The notes below the pieces were generated by a model that was not told the DNA's origin, did no database searches, and saw only the letters and a program-made list of their open reading frames with translations. From Ectopseudomonas toyotomiensis (lineage in GTDB: Bacteria > Pseudomonadota > Gammaproteobacteria > Pseudomonadales > Pseudomonadaceae), in contig NZ_FOXK01000003.1 of assembly GCF_900115695.1 (NCBI RefSeq), positions 186,001 to 250,000 on the forward strand: a stretch of DNA of 64,000 bases. The letters run 5' to 3'. The position numbers and the translations under genes were made by a program. Below, one piece after another: positions 1-8,552 of the stretch (position 1 is the first letter of the stretch; each line of letters opens with the position of its first letter).

Positions 1-2
1 AC

Positions 3-746
3 GCGAGCATCGTGCCCTACACCCTGGAAGAGGCGTACGAAGTGGCCGATGCCATCGAGCGCAGCGACTTCGAGCATCTGCCGGGTGAGCTGGGTGATCT
101 GCTGTTCCAGGTGGTCTACTACAGCCAGCTGGCGCAGGAAGAGGGACGCTTCGACTTCGCTCGGGTGGTCGATGGCATCACCAGCAAGCTGATTCGTCGC
201 CATCCGCACGTTTTTCCCGATGGTGATCTGTACGGGGCGCCGGACGCGGCCAAGCTTGAAGAGGCAGCGGTCAAGCAGCGTTGGGAAGAGCTAAAGGCCG
301 AGGAGCGCGCTGAAAAGGCCGCCGAACCCGAGCAGCTCTCCCTGCTCGATGATGTACCGAGCGCGCTGCCGGCACTGTCGCGTGCAGCCAAGCTGCAGAA
401 ACGTGCCGCCCAGGTCGGTTTCGACTGGCCCGATGCTTTGCCGGTGGTGGACAAGGTGCGCGAAGAGCTGGATGAAGTGCTCGAAGCCATGAGTGAAAAC
501 GATGCCGAGGCGGTGGCCGAGGAGATCGGCGATTTGCTGTTCGTCGTCACCAACCTGGCGCGCCATCTGAAGGTGGACCCGGAAGCTGCGCTGCGTGCGG
601 CCAACGGCAAGTTCGAGCGGCGTTTTCGCTTTATCGAACAGAGCGTACGTGAGGCTGGGCGCAGCATGGACGGTTGCTCGCTGGAGGAGCTGGACGCCCT
701 GTGGGGCGAGGCGAAGAAGCTGGAGAAGCAGTCGCCTGGCTGTTGA
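3..746 (+). CDS. mazG: MazG nucleoside triphosphate pyrophosphohydrolase (5' end outside window)
   Basis: This is the C-terminal 247 residues of MazG, which hydrolyses (d)NTPs to NMP and pyrophosphate. The reading frame is open to the window edge and enters as ASIVPYTLEE, a conserved stretch that lies about 30 residues into MazG, so the start is cut off. Both MazG helical domains are visible: the first around ELGDLLFQVV, the second around REELDEVLEAM and AEEIGDLLFVV, carrying the acidic EExxE/ExxD metal ligands. The gene is chromosomal and has no link to the phage. Family assignment is firm. Confidence 0.95.
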   Translation, partial: ASIVPYTLEEAYEVADAIERSDFEHLPGELGDLLFQVVYYSQLAQEEGRFDFARVVDGITSKLIRRHPHVFPDGDLYGAPDAAKLEEAAVKQRWEELKAEERAEKAAEPEQLSLLDDVPSALPALSRAAKLQKRAAQVGFDWPDALPVVDKVREELDEVLEAMSENDAEAVAEEIGDLLFVVTNLARHLKVDPEAALRAANGKFERRFRFIEQSVREAGRSMDGCSLEELDALWGEAKKLEKQSPGC

Positions 747-939
747 GCCCTATAGACGGCGGCGTTCCGATTTATCCGCGAAGCCTTTGCTGTCCGCCTT
801 TCGCGGTTGAAGCGGTTCGCCGCCCGGTCGCTCCTAAAGGCTGGAGCCGCCGCTGCTTAGCCCTTATGCTGGGCGCCTTGGACTGGCAGCGCGAATCTGC
901 GTCGCTGCCGCAACTGAATCATGTTCGGGATCTTTATTC

Positions 940-1479
940 ATGGGTCTTTCCCTGCGCGACCAGCTGCTCAAAGCCGGCCTGGTCAATGAAAAACAGGCCA
1001 AGCAGGCTGGCAAGCAACAGCAAAAGCAGAAGCGTCTTGTGCAAAAAGGCCAGGCCGAACTGGATGACAGCACACGCCAGGCCGCGCTGCAGGCGCAAGC
1101 TGAAAAGGCCGCACGTGATCAGGAGCTGAATCGTCAGCAGCAGGAAAAAGCCGAGCAGAAAGCCCGCACCGCGCAGGTCAAGCAACTGATCGAGCTTTCA
1201 CGCCTGCCCAAACTCGATGGCGAGGATTACTACAACTTCGTCGATGACAAGAAGGTCAAGCGCCTGCCGGTCAACACCATGGTGCGCAACAAGCTTTCCA
1301 ACGGCTGGCTGGCCATCGTCCGTCATGGCGGTGGTTACGAGATCATCCCGCGCGAGGCCGCGCTGAAGATTCAGGAGCGCGATGCCTCGCGCATCGTCCT
1401 GCTCAACACCCATGTCGAAGAGCCGGATGCCGACGATCCTTACGCGGCCTATCAGATTCCTGATGATCTGATGTGGTAA
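940..1479 (+). CDS. yaiL: DUF2058 (YaiL-type) protein
   Basis: This 179-residue protein starts MGLSLRDQLLKAGLV, the typical opening of the DUF2058/YaiL family. It is followed by a long Lys/Gln/Glu-rich helix (about residues 17-85) and a compact C-terminal domain containing INTMVRNKL-like and HGGGYEIIP segments. Family members are described as nucleoprotein or polynucleotide-associated proteins, and the exact function is not known. It lies about 190 bp after mazG on the same strand and converges with the next gene. Confidence 0.88.
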   Translation: MGLSLRDQLLKAGLVNEKQAKQAGKQQQKQKRLVQKGQAELDDSTRQAALQAQAEKAARDQELNRQQQEKAEQKARTAQVKQLIELSRLPKLDGEDYYNFVDDKKVKRLPVNTMVRNKLSNGWLAIVRHGGGYEIIPREAALKIQERDASRIVLLNTHVEEPDADDPYAAYQIPDDLMW

Positions 1480-1521
1480 TGGCGCATCACGGGACGTCGT
1501 GCGCACCGCGACGCCCTGCGA

Positions 1522-1794
1522 TCAGCAGCGATTGCCGCTCAACAGCACTCGACCAAAACTGGCGCCTGCATCCTGTGGGGTGATCGCCAGCAGGCGGTCC
1601 ATGCGCAGGCGCAGCTCGCCGTCGGCCGTGCGCACCAGCAGAAACTCTTCCTTGCTCGCCGTGGTTTCGGTGGTCAAGGCCTGGCCCAGTAGGGTCGAGC
1701 CGTCGACCAGTTCGATATCCAGTTGATAGCGGTGCATGCAGGCGATCTCCAGATAGTCGTAGAGATCACAGGCCAAGGGTTGGTAGTTGTCCAT
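1522..1794 (-). CDS. rof: Rho-binding antiterminator (Rof-like)
   Basis: This 90-residue protein begins MDNYQPLACDLYDYLEIACM, which matches the Rof (YaeO) family that binds Rho and lowers Rho-dependent termination. The short Sm-like beta fold is suggested by IELVDGSTLLGQA and the later KEEFLLVRTADGELRLRMDRL segment. The product is cytoplasmic and the gene is single, convergent with the DUF2058 gene. The family call is from recognition of the conserved opening; no partner gene is nearby. Confidence 0.82.
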   Translation of the reverse strand: MDNYQPLACDLYDYLEIACMHRYQLDIELVDGSTLLGQALTTETTASKEEFLLVRTADGELRLRMDRLLAITPQDAGASFGRVLLSGNRC

Positions 1795-1864
1795 CGAGTC
1801 GTCCTCCGCGCTGGCTAGAGCCTAGCCGAGAAATGACCCTGGCTGTTTTCCGCGGCGATAAAGA

Positions 1865-1897
1865 AACGCCGCAACCCGATACCGGTGTTGCGGCGTT
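1865..1897 (-). terminator. Rho-independent terminator after the porin gene
   Basis: An 11-bp perfect stem (AACGCCGCAAC / GTTGCGGCGTT) lies 20 bp beyond the porin stop. Read leftward it is followed by a T-rich TTTCTTTAT run, so it should end the porin transcript before the Rof gene. Confidence 0.85.
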
Positions 1898-1916
1898 CTC
1901 TTTCCGTTGGTGGGCC

Positions 1917-3164
1917 TTACATTAACGGAATGGTGTAGCTGACGATCAGACGGTTTTCATCCAGGTCGCCAATGCTCGCGTTGGAACGCACCATCGCGTT
2001 ACGCCAGCGCACGCCGAGGTTCTTCAGTGGGCCTTCCTGGATGATATAGCTGATATCCACGTCGCGTTCCCATTCCTTGCCGCTTGCGCCACCCACGCCG
2101 TCGAAGCCGTCACCGGTCACGTAGCGGACGAATGCCGTCAGGCCCGGAATGCCATAGCTGGCGAAGTTGACGTCATAACGTGCCTGCCAGGATTTCTCGT
2201 CCTTGCGGGTGAAGTCGAGAATCTGGATGTAGTTGACGATGTAGGGATCGGTCTCGGTCAGGAAGGGGAAGGCATTGTCGCCACCGACCTTCTGATAACC
2301 CACGCGGAAAGTGTGCGCACCAATGCCGGCCCAGAGGTTGACCGAGGTCAGGTCGTTATCCAGCTTGCCGCCGAGTTTGCGGCCGTTGTCCTGGGAGTCG
2401 AAGTAGGCCAGGTTGGCGCCCAGCTTCCAGTCGCCGATCGGCTGCACGTGGATCAGGTTGTACAGCTTCTGATCATAGATATCTTCCAGCTCGCCGTACC
2501 ACACACCGACCGTGGTGTTGCCGCCATTGAACTTGTAGTCGCCGCCGGCGAAGTTGTAGCGGTCGCTTTCGCCGCCGACGTTGGTGGCGGTGATATCCAC
2601 CCTGTCGGTGGACGCGCGTTGATTGACTTCACGCAGTTGGCCGCCATTGAGCGTCAGACCGTCGATTTCCTGCGAGGTGATCATGCCGCCGGTGAACACC
2701 TGCGGCAGCAGGCGCGAGTCGCCGGAGGAGACGATGGGCAGCTTGGGCATCAGCCCGCCGACCTTGCCGACGGTCTTGGAAATGCGTGCCTTGACCGCGC
2801 CGCTGAGCTCGGAATATTCGTCCGGCCCCTCGTTGCCGAAAGCGTTTGGCAGCAGGCCGGTGCCGGCGCGTTCATCAGACGAGTCGAGCTTCAGGCCCAG
2901 GCCGGCATAGGCGTCCAGGCCAAAGCCAACGGTGCCTTCGGTGAAGCCGGACTCGGCCTTGAGGATGAAGCCCTGTGCCCATTCCTCGCGTTTGGACTGC
3001 TGGGCAGCCGTCGTGTCGCGCAGGTCGCGATTCATATAGAAATTGCGCAGCTCCAGCGTCGCTTTGCTGTCGCCGATGAAGTCAGCCTGTGCCAGGCTCG
3101 GCATGGTCAGGCTGGCGCCCAGCGTGGCGAGGGCCACGGCGCGGGCGAGGGGAGTTTTACTCAT
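1917..3164 (-). CDS. OprD-family outer membrane porin
   Basis: This 415-residue outer-membrane protein has a clear signal peptide (MSKTPLARAVALATLGASL, cleavage near SLAQA-DF). The mature start DFIGDSKATLELRNFYMNRD is the standard OprD/OprE/OprQ opening. Such porins are 18-strand channels for basic amino acids, peptides or small acids. The substrate cannot be told from sequence here. The strand-rich C-terminus ends SYTIPLM, with Met instead of the usual terminal Phe or Tyr. A good ribosome site (GAGGAGACAAC) precedes the ATG. Confidence 0.93.
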   Translation of the reverse strand: MSKTPLARAVALATLGASLTMPSLAQADFIGDSKATLELRNFYMNRDLRDTTAAQQSKREEWAQGFILKAESGFTEGTVGFGLDAYAGLGLKLDSSDERAGTGLLPNAFGNEGPDEYSELSGAVKARISKTVGKVGGLMPKLPIVSSGDSRLLPQVFTGGMITSQEIDGLTLNGGQLREVNQRASTDRVDITATNVGGESDRYNFAGGDYKFNGGNTTVGVWYGELEDIYDQKLYNLIHVQPIGDWKLGANLAYFDSQDNGRKLGGKLDNDLTSVNLWAGIGAHTFRVGYQKVGGDNAFPFLTETDPYIVNYIQILDFTRKDEKSWQARYDVNFASYGIPGLTAFVRYVTGDGFDGVGGASGKEWERDVDISYIIQEGPLKNLGVRWRNAMVRSNASIGDLDENRLIVSYTIPLM

Positions 3165-3483
3165 TATTGTTGTCTCCTCGTTGTTATTAGCAGGTCGGCC
3201 ACGATGTGACCGGCCAGTTACGGCGCGATGAAATAAAGCATCTCGATAGCGAGTCGACTGTAAGACTTTAGTCTCGCGGGGCTTTGAGCGCGGTTGGAGC
3301 GTAGGTGAGGGCGGCCTCTAGATCGCGGTTGTCAGGGTTTTTCTGGGTTTGGCCATCGATCGGGAAAATCTCGCCGGAGCACAAACGAGCTGAGAAAAAT
3401 CGACAACCGTTGGTCGATAAAGGTTAAAGCTTGCCTTTCAACGGCCGTTAAGTTCGGCAGATAACCTGTTTGGGTACCCAGTC
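3165..3483. other. Divergent intergenic region
   Basis: This 319-bp gap separates the leftward porin and the rightward DUF5610 gene and must hold both promoters. I see no coding frame, RNA gene or strong hairpin. It is somewhat AT-richer around 3355-3430. No Shine-Dalgarno sequence is evident just before the DUF5610 ATG. Confidence 0.6.
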
Positions 3484-4626
3484 ATGAATCCTCTGAGCTC
3501 ACTGAATTCCCCTGCTTCCCGCACTGCGCAAGCCGGCCAGGCTTTGGCGGCGCGCAGTAATGCCGCCGATGCCCAGGCCACCTTGGCCAATCGCCTCGCC
3601 GAGAAGCTCGGTGTGCCGCCGGGCTCGCTGTCTGGGTCACGTGATGAATACACCCCGGAGAAAGTGGCGGGGCGGATTTTGGGCTTCATCGAGCAGCGTC
3701 TGCAGAGCGAGGCCGCTGCTGGCGCTGATCCGGCCAAGTTGGACAAGCTGCTGTCCCAGGCGCGTGATGGAGTCGAGAAGGGCTTTGCCGAGGCGCGCAA
3801 GATTCTCGATGGCATGGGCGTGCTCAAGGGGCAGGTGGCCAGCGATATAGACGATACCTACAAGCGTATTCAGGATGGCTTCGGCGATCTCGACAAACGC
3901 TTCGGCAGCGCTGCCCCGGGTGCCTCGGACAATGTTGCGGTGGCCGGTTACAGCGAGCGTTTCAGTGCGTTGGCGGAGACCTTCGACCTGTCCGTCACGA
4001 CCCGCGATGGTGATCGCCTGCGCATTTCCGTGGCGCAGGCCTCGGCCAGCTGGTCGCAGAGCAGTTTCGCCGCTTCCAGCGACGGTAAGGCCACCACTGT
4101 GGTGGGCAGTAGTCAGTCTGGCAGCCTGCGCATCGGTGGCTGGCAGGTGGATGTCGAGGGTGAGCTGGACGACGACGAGATCAAAGCGTTGGAGAAGCTT
4201 TTCAGTCAGGTGCAGGATCTCTCCGACAAGTTCTACGCTGGTGATCTGGCAGGTGCCTTCGACCGTGCCATGGCGCTGGATATGGACGGTGAGCAACTGG
4301 CTTCGATGTCGCTGCGCCTGACGCAGACCAGCGTGCGCCAGGCCACCGATGCCTATGGCGCCGTGGCTGGGCAGGGTGCCAGTGCGGTCAATGCCGGGCT
4401 GCAGGAATATGCTCAGGGCCTGCTCGATGCGCTGCGCAGTGCCGGTGATCTCGCGCAGGACGCTGGCGGTATGCTCAAGGAGCTGCTCAAGGGTGGCTTC
4501 TCGCTCGACGAGCGCTTCGATCTGCCGCGCCTGGAAAAGGCCGACAGCCTCAACCGCAGCCTGCTCGACGGCTTGCAGTCGCTGCTTGCCGGTCAGGCGG
4601 GCAACAAGGGAGCTGACGCGAGCTGA
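3484..4626 (+). CDS. DUF5610 domain protein
   Basis: This 380-residue protein has no signal peptide or membrane segment. Residues 30-140 match the DUF5610 pattern: an Ala-rich helix, then YTPEKVAGRILGFIEQRL, and a helical part ending with repeated KRIQDGFGDLDKRF. The middle (about 160-235) is Ser/Thr-rich and strand-like, and the C-terminus is helical. The family is common in Pseudomonas and its function is unknown. It is followed 48 bp later by the glutaredoxin-like gene, with which it may be co-transcribed. Confidence 0.8.
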   Translation: MNPLSSLNSPASRTAQAGQALAARSNAADAQATLANRLAEKLGVPPGSLSGSRDEYTPEKVAGRILGFIEQRLQSEAAAGADPAKLDKLLSQARDGVEKGFAEARKILDGMGVLKGQVASDIDDTYKRIQDGFGDLDKRFGSAAPGASDNVAVAGYSERFSALAETFDLSVTTRDGDRLRISVAQASASWSQSSFAASSDGKATTVVGSSQSGSLRIGGWQVDVEGELDDDEIKALEKLFSQVQDLSDKFYAGDLAGAFDRAMALDMDGEQLASMSLRLTQTSVRQATDAYGAVAGQGASAVNAGLQEYAQGLLDALRSAGDLAQDAGGMLKELLKGGFSLDERFDLPRLEKADSLNRSLLDGLQSLLAGQAGNKGADAS

Positions 4627-4674
4627 TTCAGGCCGATGCTAAACTGCACACCTTGCTGATAGTGAGGTGCGCTC

Positions 4675-4911
4675 ATGACGCCTGAATGCCAACTTTTCGG
4701 AACCCTGGGCTGCCATCTTTGCGAGGTGGCCGAGGGGCTGCTCATGCCATTCGTCGAGAATGGGCTGCTGGTCGAGTTGATCGATATCGCCGAGCACGAA
4801 GGGATGGTCGAGCAGTACGGTCTGCGCATTCCGGTGCTGCGCCGCTGCGACAGTGGAAGCGAGCTGAACTGGCCATTCGATGCCGAGCAGGTGGTGGCTT
4901 TTCTGAGCTGA
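4675..4911 (+). CDS. Glutaredoxin-like small thiol protein
   Basis: This 78-residue protein has the thioredoxin-fold order of the DUF836/glutaredoxin-like family: LFGTLGCHLCEVAEGLL with a CxxC redox pair (Cys14-Cys17), then VELIDIAEH and YGLRIPVL, the cis-Pro motif region. It probably performs disulfide exchange in the cytoplasm. It is the last chromosomal gene before the prophage. Confidence 0.82.
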   Translation: MTPECQLFGTLGCHLCEVAEGLLMPFVENGLLVELIDIAEHEGMVEQYGLRIPVLRRCDSGSELNWPFDAEQVVAFLS

Positions 4912-4940
4912 AAGGCGCTACCGACAAAGCGAAGGCAATA

Positions 4941-4968
4941 AAAAACCCGCCGATTAAGGCGGGTTTTT
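4941..4968. terminator. Strong bidirectional terminator at the chromosome/prophage junction
   Basis: The stem AAAAACCCGCC / GGCGGGTTTTT with loop GATTAA gives U-tracts on both strands. It ends the glutaredoxin transcript and would also stop leftward prophage transcription from entering the chromosome. Confidence 0.9.
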
Positions 4969-5045
4969 GATTTGGTCAGAGACAGGATTCTAACGTCTTT
5001 TCCAACCGTATGTTCTATAAGCTTTTTTCGGTTGTTCTAATTTTC

Positions 5046-5067
5046 AGGCATACCAATAGGCATACCA
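5046..5067. repeat. Tandem direct repeat AGGCATACCA near the left prophage end
   Basis: Two copies of AGGCATACCA (5046-5055 and 5058-5067) lie 12 bp apart in an AT-rich stretch between the chromosomal terminator and the first phage gene. The place and spacing suit integrase arm-type or excisionase sites in attL, but no attR is available for comparison. Confidence 0.5.
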
Positions 5068-5119
5068 TTTCGTTTTTTCCTGCCTCCTTTTCTGACAAGC
5101 GGTAGGCGAGCCGCAAGGC

Positions 5120-5335
5120 TCAGCCCACCTCGCTCTGTTGATCTTCCGCCAGCCGGCGTTCGTGTTGCACCGCACCACGGGCATCACCCGTGGTGTAGAG
5201 GATTCTGCTGCAGATCTGGCGCATGTCCCCGCCAGCGAGCAGATCTGCTACCAGCATATCGATCTGGTCAAACGCGACTGTCGCCACGGTCGCTGTATCG
5301 ATGATGCTGATCAGTAGTCCTTCGCGCGATTCCAT
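5120..5335 (-). CDS. Hypothetical phage protein (71 aa), last gene of left arm
   Basis: I do not recognise this small acidic protein (start MESREGLLISIIDTATVATV). It has a good ribosome site (GGGAG, 4 bp before ATG), which is the main support for it being real. It is the leftmost phage gene and is separated from the next gene by about 150 bp, so it may have its own promoter. Confidence 0.55.
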   Translation of the reverse strand: MESREGLLISIIDTATVATVAFDQIDMLVADLLAGGDMRQICSRILYTTGDARGAVQHERRLAEDQQSEVG

Positions 5336-5489
5336 AACTGCTCCCTAGGCTTGTCTCTCTAATTGGTATAACGCGCTGAGCAGCGTTTTTTCCGAGTGGC
5401 AGAAAAAATGCTCAGTTCCCGTCTTGGGATACCAGCCTATCGCCATCATGAAATATGCAACCCCTAGCTAGATTGGGCATTGCAGGCAG

Positions 5490-5699
5490 CTATGTCTGCG
5501 GACTATCGTCGGAATCAACTGTCTGCCGGTATTGATCGATGAAGTCGAGAATTTCCTTGCTTAGATCAATGGCGCGCACGCTGCTCGTTTGGCCGACGTA
5601 GCGCCGAGCTCTATCCAGCAACTCAACCGCTCGCGCCAACGTGATACCGGCCGCCTGGGCGTTGATCAGTTTCACTGCGTGGGACTGTGACATGCTCAT
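5490..5699 (-). CDS. Hypothetical phage protein (69 aa)
   Basis: This small helical protein begins MSMSQSHAVKLINAQAAGIT and contains an ARAVELLDRARRYVG helix. An AGGAG ribosome site lies 8 bp upstream of the ATG. Its 5' end overlaps the 3' end of the DUF4406 gene by 77 bp in another frame. No function can be assigned. Confidence 0.6.
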   Translation of the reverse strand: MSMSQSHAVKLINAQAAGITLARAVELLDRARRYVGQTSSVRAIDLSKEILDFIDQYRQTVDSDDSPQT

Positions 5700-6186
5700 G
5701 GTGCACTCTCCTGGCGATGATCTTCGCCGCTGGTGTGATCGTCATGCCGAGGCGTACCGCCTCCTGCCGTTCCCGCAATGCGCCACGCGACTCCGACCAG
5801 CCTGGCAGCAGGGCGATCGTGTCGCAGTTAGCCATCTGTGGGATGCACACGGCCATGTATGCCTCCCAGCTATCCTGGGGCGGGTTCTCGGCTGGGTTCT
5901 CGACGTGATAGCCGAGGGCGCGCAAGCGGGCGGCCTCGGCGTTGAATGCTGGATAGTTGAAGTCGGGCAGCCCCGTCATCGGTCCGCTCAGGTAGATCCG
6001 GTGCGGTGCAGTTGCGGGTGACTTCGAGGGCACCACATTGGCACCCTTGACGTACTCGGTGCAGATCACGATCGCGTCAGTACCATCCTGGCGATGGATA
6101 GGCATCGTCTCGAACGGCAAAGCGCTGCAGTCCTCCCAGAGCTTGGTGCAGGCGCGGCAGCGGCCGGCCTTGGGTTGGTGGTTCAT
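5623..6186 (-). CDS. DUF4406 protein (first of two paralogs)
   Basis: This 187-residue protein carries the DUF4406 core (a Rossmann-like nucleoside 2-deoxyribosyltransferase relative): IYLSGPMTGLPDFNYPAFN, then LRALGYHVENPAE, and CDTIALLPGWSESRGA. The N-terminus has a Cys pair (CRACTKLWEDC) that may bind metal. The last 30 residues look like extra sequence overlapping the next gene. The start overlaps the preceding stop as ATGA. A role in nucleotide metabolism is only an inference. See the paralog at 7026-7802. Confidence 0.78.
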   Translation of the reverse strand: MNHQPKAGRCRACTKLWEDCSALPFETMPIHRQDGTDAIVICTEYVKGANVVPSKSPATAPHRIYLSGPMTGLPDFNYPAFNAEAARLRALGYHVENPAENPPQDSWEAYMAVCIPQMANCDTIALLPGWSESRGALRERQEAVRLGMTITPAAKIIARRVHHEHVTVPRSETDQRPGGRYHVGASG

Positions 6187-6809
6187 GCCGCCTCCTGTTT
6201 CTGCTCCAGCCCCTGTAATGCGTCACGAACAGCGGAGACGACGCGAGTCAGGTATTCGTAGCGCGGGTTGGGTGCAAAGGCATGATCAGATACCGCGTAA
6301 TGCCATTCGCTACCGAACAGGGCTGTCAGCACCTCGTCAGCCTCGCGGCTGTGCATCAGCGACTCAGGACTTTCGAACTGCTGCAGGCATTCCGCGTCGT
6401 CGTAGATTCGGCGTGCCTCGTCTTGGTCAAGGTGGCCGCATTCGTAGCGCCAGGCTTCACGCCCTCGCCGGCAGCCAACGGCTATCTTGCGCACGGCTTT
6501 CGCCAACGCCTCGCCAGAGAAAACCGTTGGTTCCAGGCCAACCCCTCGCCGCAGGCAGCAAACCACATAGTCGACGCTCTCGTCGGCCACGAACTGCGCC
6601 ACAGTGCGGTCGCCCATGCTGCCCCAGTACGTCGCCCAGGACTCGCCGTAGCATTCGATAGTGATCTTGCCCTGGCGTGACTTGCGGCCTTCGTTCTCGG
6701 CGCGCACGCCAAGGTCTTCGATGAACACGGTAACCGGGTCGAGCTTGTAGGGTTCGCCCATAAGGTCAGTGATCAGCAGCTTGGTGACGGTAGTAGATTC
6801 GATCTTCAT
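6183..6809 (-). CDS. Hypothetical phage protein (208 aa)
   Basis: I do not recognise this family. The N-terminal third (KITIECYGESWATYWGSMGD) is strand-rich, the centre has a Cys pair (VVCCLRRG) and the C-terminus is helical. It is coupled by ATGA overlaps to both neighbours (6183-6186 and 6806-6809), so it is clearly part of the leftward operon. Confidence 0.65.
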   Translation of the reverse strand: MKIESTTVTKLLITDLMGEPYKLDPVTVFIEDLGVRAENEGRKSRQGKITIECYGESWATYWGSMGDRTVAQFVADESVDYVVCCLRRGVGLEPTVFSGEALAKAVRKIAVGCRRGREAWRYECGHLDQDEARRIYDDAECLQQFESPESLMHSREADEVLTALFGSEWHYAVSDHAFAPNPRYEYLTRVVSAVRDALQGLEQKQEAA

Positions 6810-7033
6810 ACCTGACCTCCGGTAGATAAGCGTTTCAGTTCCTTGACCAAGGCAGGCAGGGTCTCGGTCTGTATCAGCAACTGGCGGCCTTCCTGGGTAA
6901 GGACCAGCAGGCCGCTGGCGTCGCGCTCTACCAGAATGGCCGGCTCGCCAGGGCCGCGATCGTCGAGATAGGGCTGCCAGATCACGGCCTGAAGGGCGCA
7001 GTTCATGACGGTGGAGGTGATGGGCTTATGCAT
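6806..7033 (-). CDS. Hypothetical phage protein (75 aa)
   Basis: This small protein begins MHKPITSTVMNCALQAVIWQ and contains a strand-rich centre (EPAILVERDASGLLVLTQEG). It overlaps both neighbours by 4 to 8 bp. Function is unknown. Confidence 0.6.
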   Translation of the reverse strand: MHKPITSTVMNCALQAVIWQPYLDDRGPGEPAILVERDASGLLVLTQEGRQLLIQTETLPALVKELKRLSTGGQV

Positions 7034-7802
7034 GTCGAGCTCCGATCTGGTCGAGGCCCTGCTGGGCGCGCCACTCTTTCACTGAGCCGTCGCCATCGAG
7101 CACCACGCGGGCGGCCATCACGGCGGTCTGAATCGCTTCCTTGCGGACGTTCGCCGCCGGCTCGTCGAGCATGGCCTTGATCAGCTCGCCGAACTCTTCC
7201 GCCAGGGCCAGGCCCATGATGCGGTCGCCGGGGAACTTTGCCCGGGCGCGCTTCAGTTCGGCGCGGATCTCGTCGAGGAATACCTCGACAGGGTCTGGCT
7301 TCGGCTCGGCCGCCAGTTGCATCATTAGGAAGTCAGCGCCTTGGTCGATCATCAGGTCGGCGGCGGGCTCGGCACCGTGGGCGTAGCGGATCTTCATGCC
7401 AAGTGACTTGGCGATGTGCACTTCGAGTTTGGCGCCCCGACTCTTCTGCCAGCCTGGCAGCAGGTGGATAGCTTCACAGGTGGCCAGGCGCCAAATGTCA
7501 TAGCGCAGGTAGTCGGCCCACTCGCCACCGTCGACGTGGCCATGGTCTGCCGGGTTTTCAACATGCCAGCCAGCGGCGCGCAGGCGCTCGGCCTCTGCAT
7601 TGAAGGCGGGGAAGTTGAAATCTTCGTAGCCGGTCATTGGGCCGGCGACGTAGACGCGGCCGGCGCGCTCAGTGGAGAGCGTGATCTTGCTGAGCGCCTG
7701 CAACTGGGTGACTAGGTTGGCGGTGCAACTGTGGCTGCCGTTTTGGCCATGCAGCCAGGTGTAACCGCAGGTGCAGCAGGTGTTATGGGCTGGGGTATTC
7801 AT
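7026..7802 (-). CDS. DUF4406 fused to a MazG-like C-terminal domain
   Basis: This 258-residue protein has three parts: a Cys/His-rich N-terminus (CCTCGYTWLHG), a DUF4406 domain (about residues 48-145: VYVAGPMTGYEDFNFPAFN, GWHVENPAD, LLPGWQKSRGAKLE) and a C-terminal helical part with LALAEEFGELIKAML, which resembles the EExxE helix of all-alpha NTP pyrophosphatases. The DUF4406 part is a clear paralog of that at 5623-6186. The fusion suggests work on nucleotide pools, but this is not proven. Confidence 0.72.
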   Translation of the reverse strand: MNTPAHNTCCTCGYTWLHGQNGSHSCTANLVTQLQALSKITLSTERAGRVYVAGPMTGYEDFNFPAFNAEAERLRAAGWHVENPADHGHVDGGEWADYLRYDIWRLATCEAIHLLPGWQKSRGAKLEVHIAKSLGMKIRYAHGAEPAADLMIDQGADFLMMQLAAEPKPDPVEVFLDEIRAELKRARAKFPGDRIMGLALAEEFGELIKAMLDEPAANVRKEAIQTAVMAARVVLDGDGSVKEWRAQQGLDQIGARHA

Positions 7803-7805
7803 GGC

Positions 7806-8474
7806 TTACTCCCACCCATGCAGGTAGGCAGGCTCGGTGAGCTCGTCCAGTTCCTGGCGCAGGGTCTTTTCGAGGGGGACGGTCTTGCCTTCGTCTTGGT
7901 CGAAGGCCTCTGTAGAATCGAGCAGAGCGTCACTGACAGCGACCACCTCATTGACGGTGAACTCGTCGAGCTCGTAGCCGTTGTAGGTGCACAGCACCTC
8001 GATCGCGCCGGACGGGTCGTAGGCAGCAACGATGTCGTTGTCGCCAACTTGGTAGGCGATCAACCGCTGCACCTCCAGGCTTTTGCCGCAGTGGTGGCAG
8101 AAATAGGCGCTGTTTTCCTCGGGCGTGGTGCCGTCGGTGAAGTGCCAAGTCTGGCCACAGCCGGTTTCGTAGAAACCGCTATCCTGCTCGCGCTTCCACA
8201 GGCAGAAGGGAGTAGTAACCTGCTGGTTTACAACTGCGCCGCCATTCATGCGCGATTCGATCATCTGCCAGGCTACCGGGTACTCCGGCCAGTCGCTCTC
8301 GATAACCAGGCACTCGCGGCCTGGTAAATGTTCTGCCAACTTCTCAATAGCAAGCGACAGCTCCACCTGCAGGTAGATAGGTGCTGCTTTCAGGTCGCTC
8401 CGCTTGATCACGATATAGCGGTCTTCACGCACGAACTCAGTTCGCGGTGCATTCGTTTTTTCCTGTTCGTTCAT
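7806..8474 (-). CDS. Hypothetical phage protein with Cys/His-rich centre (222 aa)
   Basis: The centre (about residues 88-132) holds a probable zinc site: a Cys near TPFCLWKRE, GCGQTWHFTD and FCHHCGKSLE. This arrangement is common in phage proteins of unknown function. The C-terminus is acidic. It lies 4 bp before the DUF4406/MazG-like gene in the leftward operon. Confidence 0.65.
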   Translation of the reverse strand: MNEQEKTNAPRTEFVREDRYIVIKRSDLKAAPIYLQVELSLAIEKLAEHLPGRECLVIESDWPEYPVAWQMIESRMNGGAVVNQQVTTPFCLWKREQDSGFYETGCGQTWHFTDGTTPEENSAYFCHHCGKSLEVQRLIAYQVGDNDIVAAYDPSGAIEVLCTYNGYELDEFTVNEVVAVSDALLDSTEAFDQDEGKTVPLEKTLRQELDELTEPAYLHGWE

Positions 8475-8552
8475 GGTTCACCTCACGGTGTGGGATAATC
8501 GATGTCTGGCCTGGCCGGTGGCATCGGGCAGGGAAGTCCGGCCGGGCTGGTT

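Noticed and set aside
4973..4994. tRNA-like 3' end on the minus strand (GTTAGAATCC ... GACCA)
   Set aside because: It resembles a T-loop and CCA end, but only nine bases follow the T-stem instead of eleven and the T-stem does not pair. No tRNA body is present.
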